Assembly (NCBI RefSeq): GCF_006124995.1
Contig: NZ_QEWN01000115.1
Span: forward strand, 27,698-91,697
Source of the DNA: Vibrio sp. Hep-1b-8
GTDB lineage: Bacteria > Pseudomonadota > Gammaproteobacteria > Enterobacterales > Vibrionaceae
Direction of reading: 5' to 3'
Length of the DNA: 64,000 nucleotides
The notes under the pieces were generated by a model. The model ran no database searches. It was not told the origin of the DNA and saw nothing but the letters and a program-made list of their open reading frames with translations. Positions 29,601 to 38,374 of this stretch are shown here, one piece after another. Both the position numbers and the translations under genes were made by a program. How positions within the stretch are numbered: the first letter of the stretch is position 1; every line of letters begins with the position of its first letter.

Positions 29601-29620
29601 ATGTTTGGATGGAAAAGAGT

Positions 29621-30199
29621 ATGACTGAAGCATTTCCTTTTAGTATTCCTGTCATGGATGTGATTAGACACGATTATGAGCGATTTCGTTTTGATACTCA
29701 CCAGTATGACCATAAAGGGTTGTTTACGGATGGTGAGAGTCTATATGCTGTCGTATTGGATGTAGAAGGCAATGATACACTTCTTGATGAGCTTAATGAG
29801 CATTATCGAAAGTACCATACTGCGGGTATACCAACCGGAAAGATAGTGGGACAGGTTTCAAAAGGGTTTCAGTTAATAGAGTCGCGCAGTAGGTTAGAAA
29901 AGGCGCTAACGCATGGACAGCCTATGACCGTAAATGAAGTGATTAATTACCTGAATTTACATATACCCCGTAAGTATCACCCCTTTCATTTTGATTTTAA
30001 GTTCAATACGAACGTATTCCTCTTTTTGTCTAAAGAGCGCTTAAATGAAGAGGAGAAAGAAGAAATACAGCTGATCTGTGAGTCTATAGGCTATCAAGGT
30101 TATGATTTTGTTTTTGAGCACAAACCTGAAATTAATGAGTATCCGGGTGTGGTGGAGTATGAGTCAAATCAACATAACAATCTAATGCTAACGGCTTAG
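29621..30199 (+). CDS. Uncharacterised protein, first gene of cargo operon 2
   Basis: A 192-residue soluble protein with no recognised domain. The start at ATG 29621 is preceded by AAAAGAG; an ATG at 29609 is also possible. There is a mixed alpha/beta pattern with an aromatic-rich middle (RKYHPFHFDFKFNTNVFLFL). Its stop overlaps the GTG of the next gene by one base, so the two are coupled. Confidence 0.55.
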   Translation: MTEAFPFSIPVMDVIRHDYERFRFDTHQYDHKGLFTDGESLYAVVLDVEGNDTLLDELNEHYRKYHTAGIPTGKIVGQVSKGFQLIESRSRLEKALTHGQPMTVNEVINYLNLHIPRKYHPFHFDFKFNTNVFLFLSKERLNEEEKEEIQLICESIGYQGYDFVFEHKPEINEYPGVVEYESNQHNNLMLTA

Positions 30200-31122
30200 T
30201 GCAGAAACAATTCTCTAAATCTTTGCTTACAAGGTACGAAGAGGACGAAGACTTTTGGGCTCAAAACCGACAATCAGTATTTAGCGGTGATGAGAAAGAG
30301 CAAAAGACCTCATTCCTTTTGCCTAAATTTTTAGAGAAAAAGTCACGTTGTTTCGTGGATGCGTCAGTTTTCCTCCGTCAGAACTTGAGGGTTTACTTGA
30401 CGCTGTATGAACAGGTCATCATCGCATTGCCCTTAAATAAAGATGCACAGCATTTCTACAATATGTTTATGCTGAACAGATATGAGTTTCAGGAGCTAGT
30501 GGCACGCGGTCGATTACTATTTGTTGCGCCCGACTCGCTAACTTTCTCAAGGCGGCTTGCAGCCTCAACTGTTCGTGGCATACAAAAAAAGTCAGGGATA
30601 ATTGGGACTACTTTTTCAAGTGATGAGCAATATCAGTTCCTTCATCAATGCTCTCGTATTGAGAGCCCATCAATACAAAGCCTTGTGCAAGTGCTTTCGG
30701 AGCAGTGGCAATATGGCGAGTATATGGTCAATAAAGAGGGGGCGGTGTCAACACATCGACTAGGCGTTTCAAGTATGGCAGCCAAAGGTTTCGAGCTCAG
30801 AGGGCGAGATATTTATCTTGAACTATCAACAGCAGCAATGGCGTATGAATACGCCCAAGGGCTTGGAGCTCATCATTTTCCGTTTGATGGGGAACAATAT
30901 TCTGAGGTAGAAGCCTGCCGAGTGATTAGTGGCTTTTACAATGGTGTTCATGCTGAATCGAAGCAAATTCAAGAGTCAGAGCTTGATACTCTACTTAAGG
31001 AGATATTTGCGATTGATAACGATATGGACATTCTTGAGCTCGACTCCGCGCTGTCCAATAGCCTAATACGCTCTTTGCCTAGTATCGTTAATCAGTTTTC
31101 AGATATGGATGAAGGGGAGTGA
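30199..31122 (+). CDS. Uncharacterised protein, second gene of cargo operon 2
   Basis: A 307-residue protein starting with GTG at 30199. Near residue 52 the phrase KSRCFVDASVFLRQNLRVYL looks like the first strand of a PIN-type or other Rossmann-like nuclease fold (hydrophobic strand followed by Asp), but the other acidic residues of a PIN site cannot be placed, so this is only a suggestion. The C-terminal half is helical. It is preceded and followed by small uncharacterised genes in one operon. Confidence 0.55.
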   Translation: MQKQFSKSLLTRYEEDEDFWAQNRQSVFSGDEKEQKTSFLLPKFLEKKSRCFVDASVFLRQNLRVYLTLYEQVIIALPLNKDAQHFYNMFMLNRYEFQELVARGRLLFVAPDSLTFSRRLAASTVRGIQKKSGIIGTTFSSDEQYQFLHQCSRIESPSIQSLVQVLSEQWQYGEYMVNKEGAVSTHRLGVSSMAAKGFELRGRDIYLELSTAAMAYEYAQGLGAHHFPFDGEQYSEVEACRVISGFYNGVHAESKQIQESELDTLLKEIFAIDNDMDILELDSALSNSLIRSLPSIVNQFSDMDEGE

Positions 31123-31131
31123 TTTAACAAA

Positions 31132-31428
31132 ATGAGGGCGCTCAAAGAAGAAGTGACCAAAATAGAAAATAATAAAAAACGAATGTCGCGATTAAATATT
31201 TCAGGGTTCTTGCCTACTGCTGCGGGTGCAGGAATGGAGTTAGCGGGAGTCAAAGGTGGGGGCTTGGTTGCACTTGGTGGATGGTTACTCAATGCGCTAA
31301 ACGTATATGCAGATGAATTTGAACTTACGAATAGCCCAATATACACCAAACTTTCAAGCTTGAACCACTTCACTAGCCATGACGCTGTAATTGTTCAGCG
31401 TGTAAGAGGCTCTATTTCAGGACGATAA
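31132..31428 (+). CDS. Small Gly-rich protein with hydrophobic segment, third gene of cargo operon 2
   Basis: A 98-residue protein with a basic helix (VTKIENNKKRMSRL), then a glycine-rich hydrophobic stretch (about residues 27-60, GAGMELAGVKGGGLVALGGW) that could insert in a membrane. It starts 9 bp after the previous gene. A 16-bp hairpin follows immediately. Function unknown. Small membrane-active proteins often accompany toxic effectors, but nothing here proves that. Confidence 0.5.
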   Translation: MRALKEEVTKIENNKKRMSRLNISGFLPTAAGAGMELAGVKGGGLVALGGWLLNALNVYADEFELTNSPIYTKLSSLNHFTSHDAVIVQRVRGSISGR

Positions 31429-31434
31429 TGACGA

Positions 31435-31473
31435 ATGATTAGTTAAAGGGGCTAAGACCCTTTAACTAATCAT
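31435..31473. terminator. Long perfect hairpin between cargo operon 2 and the integrase gene
   Basis: A perfect 16-bp inverted repeat (ATGATTAGTTAAAGGG and its complement) with a 7-nt loop, between two convergent genes. The integrase stop codon (31466-31468) lies inside the right arm. Confidence 0.8.
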
Positions 31474-32689
31474 TATGGTTTATCGAGGGAGCAATTGAGT
31501 CGACAATTTTTTCTAGCGCATCTCTACGCTCATCCATGTAATCATACTTGTCATAAATGCCTTCGACTCCTTTCAGTTTGTGGTTTAAGCATCGCTCAGC
31601 GATATGGCTTGGTACACCAGCAGAAGCGAGCAAGCTACGGCAGGTTCGACGTAAATCATGTACGCTAAAGTACTCAAGCTCTCCCATTTTGTTAGGTGGC
31701 TGTTGTTTTCTGCCAGCTTCTCGTCCAAACAGCTTAGCTATCGCTCGATTGAGCGTATCCTTGCCCATGTGAGGTACTTTGCTAGCTCGTCTATTAGGGA
31801 ACACATATTCGGAGCCACAAGCTCTGGTATGAAGCTCTTCTAACCACTCTACAGCAATGGCAGGAAGGGGAACATCAAAGCCAGAACCAGTCTTACTGCG
31901 TTCACTTGGAAGACTCCAAACCGCATTCCCCAAATCAAATTCTTCCCACTTCGCTTCCGTTAGCTCACCTTTACGCACACCCAAGCAAAGCAGTAATGCA
32001 CAGGCAAGGTAATTATCACGCCCGAAACTGAATATATTTTCTCTAAATACAGCAAAAACCTGCTCAATCTCCTTAATGCTTAGGTGTCGCTCTCTTGCTG
32101 ATTCTATACCACCAGCGTCACTGACTTCTAACGCTAGGGCAGGGTTGCTATCGGCAAATTGGAATTTAACAGCGTGTCTGAACATCTGCTTGCAGTACAT
32201 TAAAGTGTCATTCGCTATGGTTGGGCGACCACTGTTCGCCACTTTCTGGACAATCTGTCTGATATCAAGCGGGGTAACGTGCTTTATTTGCTGCTGACCG
32301 ATGAGTGGGGCTATTTCTTTACGATAAATGCGGGCTGGAATGTTGGGGTGCTTGAGGCGTTTAGAGAGCTCTTGATGCCAGTCTTCAAATAGGTCATCCA
32401 CAAAATGGATACTTACTTGATGAGCTGATTTGCGTTTGGCTATCGGGTCGACACCCTCAGAGATGAGCTTTCTTTGTTCTGCTGCTTTTAGCCTTGCTTC
32501 TTTCAGTGGCATCTCACTGAGTTTGCCTAGGGTTATCGTTCTGCGTTTCTGAAACAGTGTATAGCGCAGTACCCAGTATGGCTTCCCGCTCGCTCGAAGC
32601 ATGAGGTATAAGCCCTATCCATCGCTGTGGCGTCCAATCTTATTGTCTTTCACTAGAGAGTTAATCTCTTTCACGGTGAGCTTAGACAT
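31466..32689 (-). CDS. int: P4-type tyrosine integrase with an in-frame amber codon at position 25
   Basis: The natural start is ATG at 32689 (MSKLTVKEINSLVKDNKIGR), typical of P4-like integrases, but codon 25 is TAG (32615-32617), exactly where such proteins read DGDGLYLML. The frame is then open to 31466. Translation could restart at ATG 32602 (MLRASGKPYW), giving 378 residues that lack the first part of the arm-binding domain. The catalytic domain is intact: R in CLGVRKGEL, HDLRR, and H-x-x-x in LNHKLKG, with the Tyr in YDKYDY. It abuts the 3' end of yicC, the known target of SXT/R391-mobilisable genomic islands. Activity is uncertain because of the amber. Confidence 0.85.
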
Positions 32690-32727
32690 CTACAACTCCT
32701 TGTATATAAATACTAAATGCACATTAA

Positions 32728-32799
32728 TGGGTACCAATATTAGGTTACTTGATTATTTTAGTGGGTACCAGAGGTGTTTGGTACCCATATTGGTACCCA
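32728..32799. repeat. Cluster of GGTACC-centred repeats next to the integrase gene
   Basis: GGTACC occurs at 32730, 32764, 32780 and 32792. A perfect 13-bp inverted repeat links TGGGTACCAATAT (32728-32740) with its complement at 32787-32799. It lies between the integrase start and yicC, where the attachment site and the integrase or excisionase binding sites are expected. No other use is visible. Confidence 0.6.
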
Positions 32800-32853
32800 C
32801 ATATTTGGGGTTAAATGAAGAGTTTGTGGTTTTAGTAGAGAGGCTAAAAATAA

Positions 32854-32880
32854 ATAAAGCCCTGATGTACAGGGCTTTAT
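32854..32880. terminator. Terminator hairpin downstream of yicC
   Basis: A perfect 11-bp stem (ATAAAGCCCTG with its complement) and a 5-nt loop, 27 bp after the yicC stop on the minus strand. A-rich and T-rich flanks. Confidence 0.75.
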
Positions 32881-32906
32881 GGTATGGGCTGGTTATGGTG
32901 AAGAGC

Positions 32907-33773
32907 TTATTCTATATTCTGGATCTGCTCGCGCATCTGCTCGATAAGCACTTTAAGTTCTACGCCTGATGCGGTGATATCGGTGCTGATAGATTTAGAG
33001 GCCAGTGTGTTCGACTCACGGTTAAACTCTTGCATCATAAAGTCTAAACGACGGCCACAAGCGCCGCCTTTTTTGAGGATATTAGTCGCTTCTTTGACGT
33101 GTGAATCGAGGCGGTCAAGTTCTTCTGCCACGTCAGATTTTTGCGCCAGTAAGATCAGCTCTTGCTCTACGCGTGATGAATCTAGCTCAATTTTTGCTTC
33201 TTCAAACTTAGAGAACAGACGTTCGCGTTGCCATTCAAGGATCTCAGGCATGCGAGCGCGTACTTTGACCACTTCTTCTGTGATAGCATCTAAGCGCTGA
33301 ACAATCAGGTCTTTCATGTTTTCGCCTTCGCGACCACGAGCCTCAATAAACTCGTCTACAGCCCGATCAAATCCAGCGAGTAGGTCTTTGTTTACCGCGT
33401 CCATATCTTGTTCAGATGTTTCCATCACACCTGGCCAGTTCATAATCTGGAAAGGGTTAAGGCGGCTATCTTCACCGGTCATTTTCATCACTTGGTTAGC
33501 AGCGTCGATTACTTGCTTTGCCAAGCTTTCATTGATGCTCAGTTCGCCTTTTGCTGAAGGGTTTGCTTCAAAGCGTAAAGCACACTCTACTTTGCCGCGC
33601 GCCAAGCGCTTACGGAAGCGTTCACGCAGTACTGGTTCTAAGCCACGGAACTGTTCTGGCAGGCGGAAGTAGGTTTCCAAGTAGCGTTGGTTAACACTGC
33701 GGATTTCCCATACTGCTGTGCCCCAATCGCCTTTCACTTCTTGGCGTGCGTAGGCTGTCATACTATAGATCAT
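32907..33773 (-). CDS. yicC: YicC family endoribonuclease-like protein
   Basis: A 288-residue protein starting MIYSMTAYARQEVKGDWG, the YicC N-terminal signature, and ending with the DUF1732 region (LDFMMQEFNRESNTLASKS). YicC-family proteins have been linked to RNA turnover. The start at 33773 matches family length; the upstream ATG/ATC context adds seven residues. Its 3' end is the boundary of the island carrying the integrase. Divergent from rph, as in enterics. Confidence 0.95.
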   Translation of the reverse strand: MIYSMTAYARQEVKGDWGTAVWEIRSVNQRYLETYFRLPEQFRGLEPVLRERFRKRLARGKVECALRFEANPSAKGELSINESLAKQVIDAANQVMKMTGEDSRLNPFQIMNWPGVMETSEQDMDAVNKDLLAGFDRAVDEFIEARGREGENMKDLIVQRLDAITEEVVKVRARMPEILEWQRERLFSKFEEAKIELDSSRVEQELILLAQKSDVAEELDRLDSHVKEATNILKKGGACGRRLDFMMQEFNRESNTLASKSISTDITASGVELKVLIEQMREQIQNIE

Positions 33774-33830
33774 CGAATTTTCCTGTTTAATCATCTTTGA
33801 AAATAACGCGAGGCAATAGTAACACAGTTC

Positions 33831-33962
33831 CGAGCTTCGAGCTTCGAGCTATCTGGAATCTAAAGCAGCTTGTGCGGAAGTTAGATTCTGAATTGCGATT
33901 GTGCTTCCTTCAGGGTGACGCAAGTGAAAGTGGTGTTATCCTTCTCGCCACTCGCCACTCGG
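33831..33962. repeat. Short heptad runs in the yicC-rph divergent region
   Basis: GAGCTTC x 2 plus a partial unit at 33831-33850, and CTCGCCA x 2 plus CTCGG at 33944-33962. Both belong to the YNNCGAG family but are too short to be full arrays. The second sits 5' of a possible -10 (TATCAT at 33968) for rph, so it may lie in that promoter's spacer. Confidence 0.7.
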
Positions 33963-34020
33963 TATGCTATCATCCTGCCCCAACCTAAAACGTCTCCCCC
34001 TTCATATAAGGTAGATGCCC

Positions 34021-34737
34021 ATGCGTCCAAACGATCGCAAGGCGGATCAAGTCCGCCCAATCAAAATTACTCGTAACTACACAGCTTATGCAGAAGGTTC
34101 TGTATTGGTTGAATTCGGCAATACAAAAGTACTTTGTAATGCGACCGTTGAAGAGAACGTTCCACGCTGGCTAAAAGGTCAGGGTAAAGGCTGGGTAACT
34201 GCTGAATACGGCATGTTGCCACGCTCAACGCACTCACGTATGCGTCGTGAAGCCACAAGTGGCAAGCAAGGTGGTCGTACGATGGAAATCCAACGTCTGA
34301 TTGCACGTAGCTTGCGTGCCGTTGTTGATCTAGAGGCGATGGGTGAAATCATGGTAACGGTTGACTGTGACGTTATTCAGGCTGATGGCGGTACCCGTAC
34401 TGCGTCTATCTCTGGTGCGAGCGTAGCGATGGCGGATGCATTCCAACACTTAGTTGAGAAGGGCAAGCTCAAAGCGAATCCAATGAAAGGCCACGTAGCG
34501 GCGGTTTCTGTTGGCATCTTAGGTGAGGATATCCTTTGTGACCTTGAGTACACAGAAGATTCAGCAGCAGACACAGATATGAATGTGGTGATGACCGAAG
34601 ATGGTCGTATGATCGAAGTTCAAGGTACGGCAGAGGGCGAACCGTTCACCCATGCTGAGCTGATGAAATTGCTCGAGTCGGCAACCAAAGGTATTACCGA
34701 GATTGTAGCGGCGCAGAAGGCGGCGTTAGAAAATTGA
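34021..34737 (+). CDS. rph: Ribonuclease PH
   Basis: A 238-residue phosphorolytic 3'-5' exonuclease. The start at 34021 ([20 protein letters not shown]) gives the family length. Conserved segments: [43 protein letters not shown]. It trims tRNA 3' ends. Followed by pyrE after 78 bp that contain a degenerate heptad array. Confidence 0.96.
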   Translation: MRPNDRKADQVRPIKITRNYTAYAEGSVLVEFGNTKVLCNATVEENVPRWLKGQGKGWVTAEYGMLPRSTHSRMRREATSGKQGGRTMEIQRLIARSLRAVVDLEAMGEIMVTVDCDVIQADGGTRTASISGASVAMADAFQHLVEKGKLKANPMKGHVAAVSVGILGEDILCDLEYTEDSAADTDMNVVMTEDGRMIEVQGTAEGEPFTHAELMKLLESATKGITEIVAAQKAALEN

Positions 34738-34761
34738 TTTAGATAGTTTGAGTTATCTTTT

Positions 34762-34796
34762 CTAGAGACTAGGGACTAGGGACTAGGAACTAGAAA
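34762..34796. repeat. Degenerate heptad array, CTAGRRA units
   Basis: Five 7-bp units (CTAGAGA, two CTAGGGA, CTAGGAA, CTAGAAA) in the rph-pyrE spacer, just upstream of the pyrE ribosome site. They are related to CTCGAAA by one substitution. Orientation is opposite to the co-directional genes. Confidence 0.8.
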
Positions 34797-34815
34797 CTAA
34801 TAAACGGAGAAAGTA

Positions 34816-35457
34816 ATGAAAGCATACCAGCGTGAATTTATTGAGTTTGCATTAGAAAAGGAAGTACTGAAGTTTGGTGAGTTTACTCTGAAGTCCGGTC
34901 GTAAGAGCCCTTACTTTTTTAACGCTGGTCTTTTCAATACTGGTCGTGACTTAGCGCGTCTGGGTCGTTTCTACGCAGCAGCACTAGCAGATTCTGGCAT
35001 TGAGTTCGATGTACTATTTGGCCCTGCGTACAAAGGTATTCCGATTGCGACAACGACAGCAGTTGCGCTAGCGGATCACCACGATCTAGATACGCCTTAC
35101 TGCTTCAACCGTAAAGAAGCAAAAGATCACGGTGAAGGTGGCAACCTAGTCGGTAGTGCACTAGAAGGTCGTATTATGCTTGTAGATGATGTGATTACTG
35201 CTGGTACTGCAATTCGTGAGTCAATGGAAATCATTCAGGCAAATGGTGCAGACCTTGCGGGTGTTCTTGTGGCTATTGACCGTCAAGAAAAAGGTAAGGG
35301 TGAGCTGTCTGCGATTCAGGAAGTGGAGCGTGACTTTGGTTGTGCAATCATCTCAATCGTTAGCCTAACGGACTTAGTGACATTTCTAGAAGAGAAAGGT
35401 ACCGATGCAGAGCACCTTGAAGCAGTGAAAGCGTACCGAGCTGAGTACGGGATTTAG
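34816..35457 (+). CDS. pyrE: Orotate phosphoribosyltransferase PyrE
   Basis: A 213-residue type I phosphoribosyltransferase with the PRPP motif [16 protein letters not shown]. It makes OMP from orotate. Length and neighbours (rph upstream) are standard. A purine-rich ACGGAGAAAG lies before the ATG. In enterics pyrE is controlled by UTP-sensitive attenuation after rph; here the spacer is filled by a heptad array and no obvious attenuator hairpin with T-run is seen. Confidence 0.97.
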   Translation: MKAYQREFIEFALEKEVLKFGEFTLKSGRKSPYFFNAGLFNTGRDLARLGRFYAAALADSGIEFDVLFGPAYKGIPIATTTAVALADHHDLDTPYCFNRKEAKDHGEGGNLVGSALEGRIMLVDDVITAGTAIRESMEIIQANGADLAGVLVAIDRQEKGKGELSAIQEVERDFGCAIISIVSLTDLVTFLEEKGTDAEHLEAVKAYRAEYGI

Positions 35458-35465
35458 AGACTGAG

Positions 35466-35540
35466 TCTCGAGAACGCTGCGCTCCGAGATCGGGCTACGC
35501 CCTGCGAGATTCTAGAACTGACTTCGTCCACCGAGAGGTT
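35466..35540. repeat. Mosaic intergenic repeat, copy B
   Basis: Shares with copy A (16189) the block GATCGGGCTrCrCCCTG and the ATTCTAGAAC block, and with copies A and C the GAACGCTkCGCT..CGAGA block, but in a different order. It lies between pyrE and lpxN. The rest of 35458-35645 has no gene. Confidence 0.55.
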
Positions 35541-35645
35541 TGAGCTGGTAGAACGGTGAAAGAAACTTTAGTGCAAAGGTGTTGACAGGACTTGTTCCCT
35601 CGAAGAGATAATAATCCAGCTCTCGCCTCCATAGCGTAGCTAAAC

Positions 35646-35680
35646 AAAAAGGGTTGACGTTTGTGCGTCAACCCTTAAAT
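35646..35680. terminator. Bidirectional terminator between pyrE and lpxN
   Basis: A perfect 11-bp stem (AAGGGTTGACG with its complement) with a 6-nt loop, A-run on the left and AT-rich on the right. On the lpxN side the heptad array lies between the stop codon and this hairpin. Confidence 0.9.
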
Positions 35681-35687
35681 ATTTTAA

Positions 35688-35729
35688 CTCGCAACTCGCA
35701 ACTCGCAACTCGCAACTCGCAACTCGCAA
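35688..35729. repeat. Heptad tandem array, 6 x CTCGCAA
   Basis: Six perfect units, ending 6 bp from the lpxN stop (35736-35738). In lpxN sense the unit is TTGCGAG. Confidence 0.95.
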
Positions 35730-35735
35730 CCGCCT

Positions 35736-36698
35736 TTACGAATTATCGTAAATACCCACACCATCTCGGCGTGTTTTCAGTAACGATAAGTTCCACATAT
35801 ATTGCTCAGGACGAGGGCGAACCAGATCTTCAATCGCTTGATTCATAGCGCGCGCATCCGTTTCTTCATCGCCAGTCGGGAAGTTTTCGAGAGCGGGTAG
35901 GATATGGACTTCGTATTTACCTGTTTTATCGTTGTAAGCAGGCAGAATAGGAACGACTTTGGCTTTTGACAGGCGAGCCATTTTGCCAAATCCCTTAAGT
36001 GTCGCTTTTTCAGTACCAAAGAAGGGGACAAATACTGAGTTGGCAGGACCAAAATCTTCATCGGGTAGCCAGTAACCCAAATATCCATCCTTTATTGAAC
36101 GAACAAATGGTTTAACCCCAGCTTCACGGGCAAAAATTCGACCACCATACTGCATGCGCTGTACCTGCATTAGCCAATCGCCAATTGGGTTACGCTGCGG
36201 CTTCATAATCGTTGTCACTTTGTAGCCTTTTGCAGCAAGCATCACCGCAGGGTAGTCAACAGCCCAGGCATGTGGTGCAAGGATAATGACATTCTCACCG
36301 GCGTCCAGCAGAGGTAGGATATTCTCTTCACCTATCATCACACCGCGGTCTTGGTTATGTTTGGTTGAACGAAGCAAAAACTCCGAGTAGCCCAATAGAT
36401 ACTGAGCGGCTTTTACAAAAGTCTCTTCAAGGATCGCTTGGCGCTCTTGCGCTGATTTCTCAGGGAAGCAGTATTCTAAATTTACTTTTGCACGACGAAC
36501 GACTCGGCCATTTTTTCGTACAGCAAATACAGAGAGTTTGCGTGCTAGGCTGTCTCGCCAGCGGTATGGCATAAAAGCAAACAGGGCGGCGAAGAAGATA
36601 CCCAGCCAAGTTCCCCAATGTTTTGGGTGGAGAAAAGACCACTCAAAAGTCGGGTTATGTAGATGTTTATCAATGCTGTTTTTTTCGTTGGTGCTCAT
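35736..36698 (-). CDS. lpxN: Lipid A secondary acyltransferase (LpxN/LpxM type)
   Basis: A 320-residue lysophospholipid-type acyltransferase with an N-terminal membrane anchor (about residues 30-47) and the catalytic HX4D motif HAWAVDYP. It adds the second acyloxyacyl chain to Kdo-lipid A at the inner membrane. Position (pyrE, this gene, lpxL, slmA, coaBC) matches the V. cholerae locus in which this gene (VC0212) is the hydroxyacyl-transferase LpxN. The chain used here cannot be read from sequence. 15 bp after lpxL. Confidence 0.85.
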   Translation of the reverse strand: MSTNEKNSIDKHLHNPTFEWSFLHPKHWGTWLGIFFAALFAFMPYRWRDSLARKLSVFAVRKNGRVVRRAKVNLEYCFPEKSAQERQAILEETFVKAAQYLLGYSEFLLRSTKHNQDRGVMIGEENILPLLDAGENVIILAPHAWAVDYPAVMLAAKGYKVTTIMKPQRNPIGDWLMQVQRMQYGGRIFAREAGVKPFVRSIKDGYLGYWLPDEDFGPANSVFVPFFGTEKATLKGFGKMARLSKAKVVPILPAYNDKTGKYEVHILPALENFPTGDEETDARAMNQAIEDLVRPRPEQYMWNLSLLKTRRDGVGIYDNS

Positions 36699-36713
36699 TC
36701 AGCGACGCCTTTA

Positions 36714-37664
36714 TTATTTATAACGTGAGTTAGTCAGGGCATGATCTGGCAGCGATTTATAGCGCTTGTGTAACCACATCCACTGTTCTGGTGCGCGCAT
36801 AATAATCTCTTCAACAAATTTATTCATGTAGGCTGCGGCGGCAACTTCATTTTTTTTCGGGTAATCAGCCGAAATATCACGATCAGCGATGATCTCGTAT
36901 TTACCGTCAGCATTGCGGAAACCTGAACCTGGCACGATGGCACATTTACTTGTGTAAGCAATAATGCTCGTTCCTGTGGTTGTGCACGCCTCTTCTACGG
37001 CAAAGAAAGGAACAAATACCGATTTGTTATGACCATAGTCTTGGTCTGGTAAATAGAACAATCGGTGCCCATCGCGCAGTACTCGAATCATCTGTTTGAT
37101 ATCACGACGGTATACCAATTGGTTATCATTGTGGCTGCGACCACGGTACTGAATAAATTCATAGGCTGGATTACTGTGTGGACGGTAAACCCCATAACCT
37201 TGCAGACCAAGTACACCAAAAGCGCGTGCGGTAATTTCAAGGTTGAGAGCATGAACACAACAAAGTAGAGCCCCCTTACCTTCTTTATCGAGTCGTTTTA
37301 GTAGTTCGATATCTTTAGCAACAAGAATGCGTTTAAAGCGCCACGTAGGCCAGAACCAAGTGATACCCGTTTCAATCAGCGCCATACCCGTGTTCTTAAA
37401 GTTCTCTGTTACCATGTTGTCGATCTCTGACTCTGATAGGTCAGGGAAAGAGAGTTCCAGATTACGTTTAGCGATATGAACACGTGACTTACCGACTCGC
37501 ATGCCAAGTTGTCCAATACCACGTCCTATGCGAAATAGCACAGAATATGGGAGGATATTAACGATTAGGGCCAGTAATCCAAAGCCAAACCAAACCCCCC
37601 AGTATTTAGGGTGCATTAAGGCAATAGAAAACTTAGGTTTTTCGACGGTGGTTCTGTTACTCAT
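36714..37664 (-). CDS. lpxL: Lipid A lauroyl/myristoyl acyltransferase LpxL
   Basis: A 316-residue acyltransferase paralogous to its downstream neighbour. It has an N-terminal hydrophobic anchor (about residues 24-41) and the HX4E form of the catalytic motif (HALNLEI), as in E. coli LpxL. It transfers the first secondary acyl chain. It lies 5 bp after slmA, so slmA-lpxL-lpxN is a likely operon. Confidence 0.85.
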   Translation of the reverse strand: MSNRTTVEKPKFSIALMHPKYWGVWFGFGLLALIVNILPYSVLFRIGRGIGQLGMRVGKSRVHIAKRNLELSFPDLSESEIDNMVTENFKNTGMALIETGITWFWPTWRFKRILVAKDIELLKRLDKEGKGALLCCVHALNLEITARAFGVLGLQGYGVYRPHSNPAYEFIQYRGRSHNDNQLVYRRDIKQMIRVLRDGHRLFYLPDQDYGHNKSVFVPFFAVEEACTTTGTSIIAYTSKCAIVPGSGFRNADGKYEIIADRDISADYPKKNEVAAAAYMNKFVEEIIMRAPEQWMWLHKRYKSLPDHALTNSRYK

Positions 37665-37669
37665 AATTA

Positions 37670-38260
37670 TTACTTTATTTGTGCGCTCAGTAGCGCCCAG
37701 TATTCCTCAAAATTAGCGGTTGGCTGATATTTAAAGTCACTGCGAACAAATCGGTTCAAGCTTCCCTCAACTTGTCCCAATAGCTGGGCCGCCAATACTT
37801 TTTCATCCACTGGAAAGGCTTTTCCTTCGCGCAGCATACGCTCACGCAGAATTTGACGAAGTGAGGTTTCGATGCGTTCAAACAGCTGGTTGATTCGATC
37901 ACGCAGGCGCTCATTTTCAAACATCAGAGCGTGGCCTGATAAAATTCGGCTCAGACCTGGGTTGCGCTCAGCAAAGGCCAAGATTAATTGTAATACTAGG
38001 CGAATTCGCGTCAGAGTGTCTTTCTCTTCATCGAGAATTCGGTTAATGCGTGACATTAAAGACTCTTCGATAAACTCGATTAAGCCTTCAAACATTCGCG
38101 CTTTACTTGGAAAGTGACGATATAGCGCAGCTTCTGAAACGCCAACTTGTTTAGCGAGTTTTGCGGTTGTAATGCGTGAAGCACCTTCATTTGACTCCAG
38201 CATTTCGGCTAATGCTTGCAAAATTTCATCTCGGCGGTTGGTTTTTCGTGTTCCGGCCAT
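37670..38260 (-). CDS. slmA: Nucleoid occlusion factor SlmA
   Basis: A 196-residue TetR-fold protein; the HTH is in [20 protein letters not shown]. SlmA binds specific chromosomal sites and blocks FtsZ ring assembly over the nucleoid. Length and position next to coaBC are standard. Confidence 0.96.
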   Translation of the reverse strand: MAGTRKTNRRDEILQALAEMLESNEGASRITTAKLAKQVGVSEAALYRHFPSKARMFEGLIEFIEESLMSRINRILDEEKDTLTRIRLVLQLILAFAERNPGLSRILSGHALMFENERLRDRINQLFERIETSLRQILRERMLREGKAFPVDEKVLAAQLLGQVEGSLNRFVRSDFKYQPTANFEEYWALLSAQIK

Positions 38261-38290
38261 GAAGCTTTCCTTATTTTGTTACCATTCTGA

Positions 38291-38326
38291 ATAAAAAAGG
38301 GTTTGAATCTCTTTGTGCTCAAACCT
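38291..38326 (-). terminator. Terminator between coaBC and slmA
   Basis: A 7-bp stem (GGTTTGA with TCAAACC) followed on the minus strand by a T-run of six. Confidence 0.75.
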
Positions 38327-38374
38327 GACAACCCCTTGTTCTGCGGTATTTCCATCTCTAGAGATGAATGCGCT

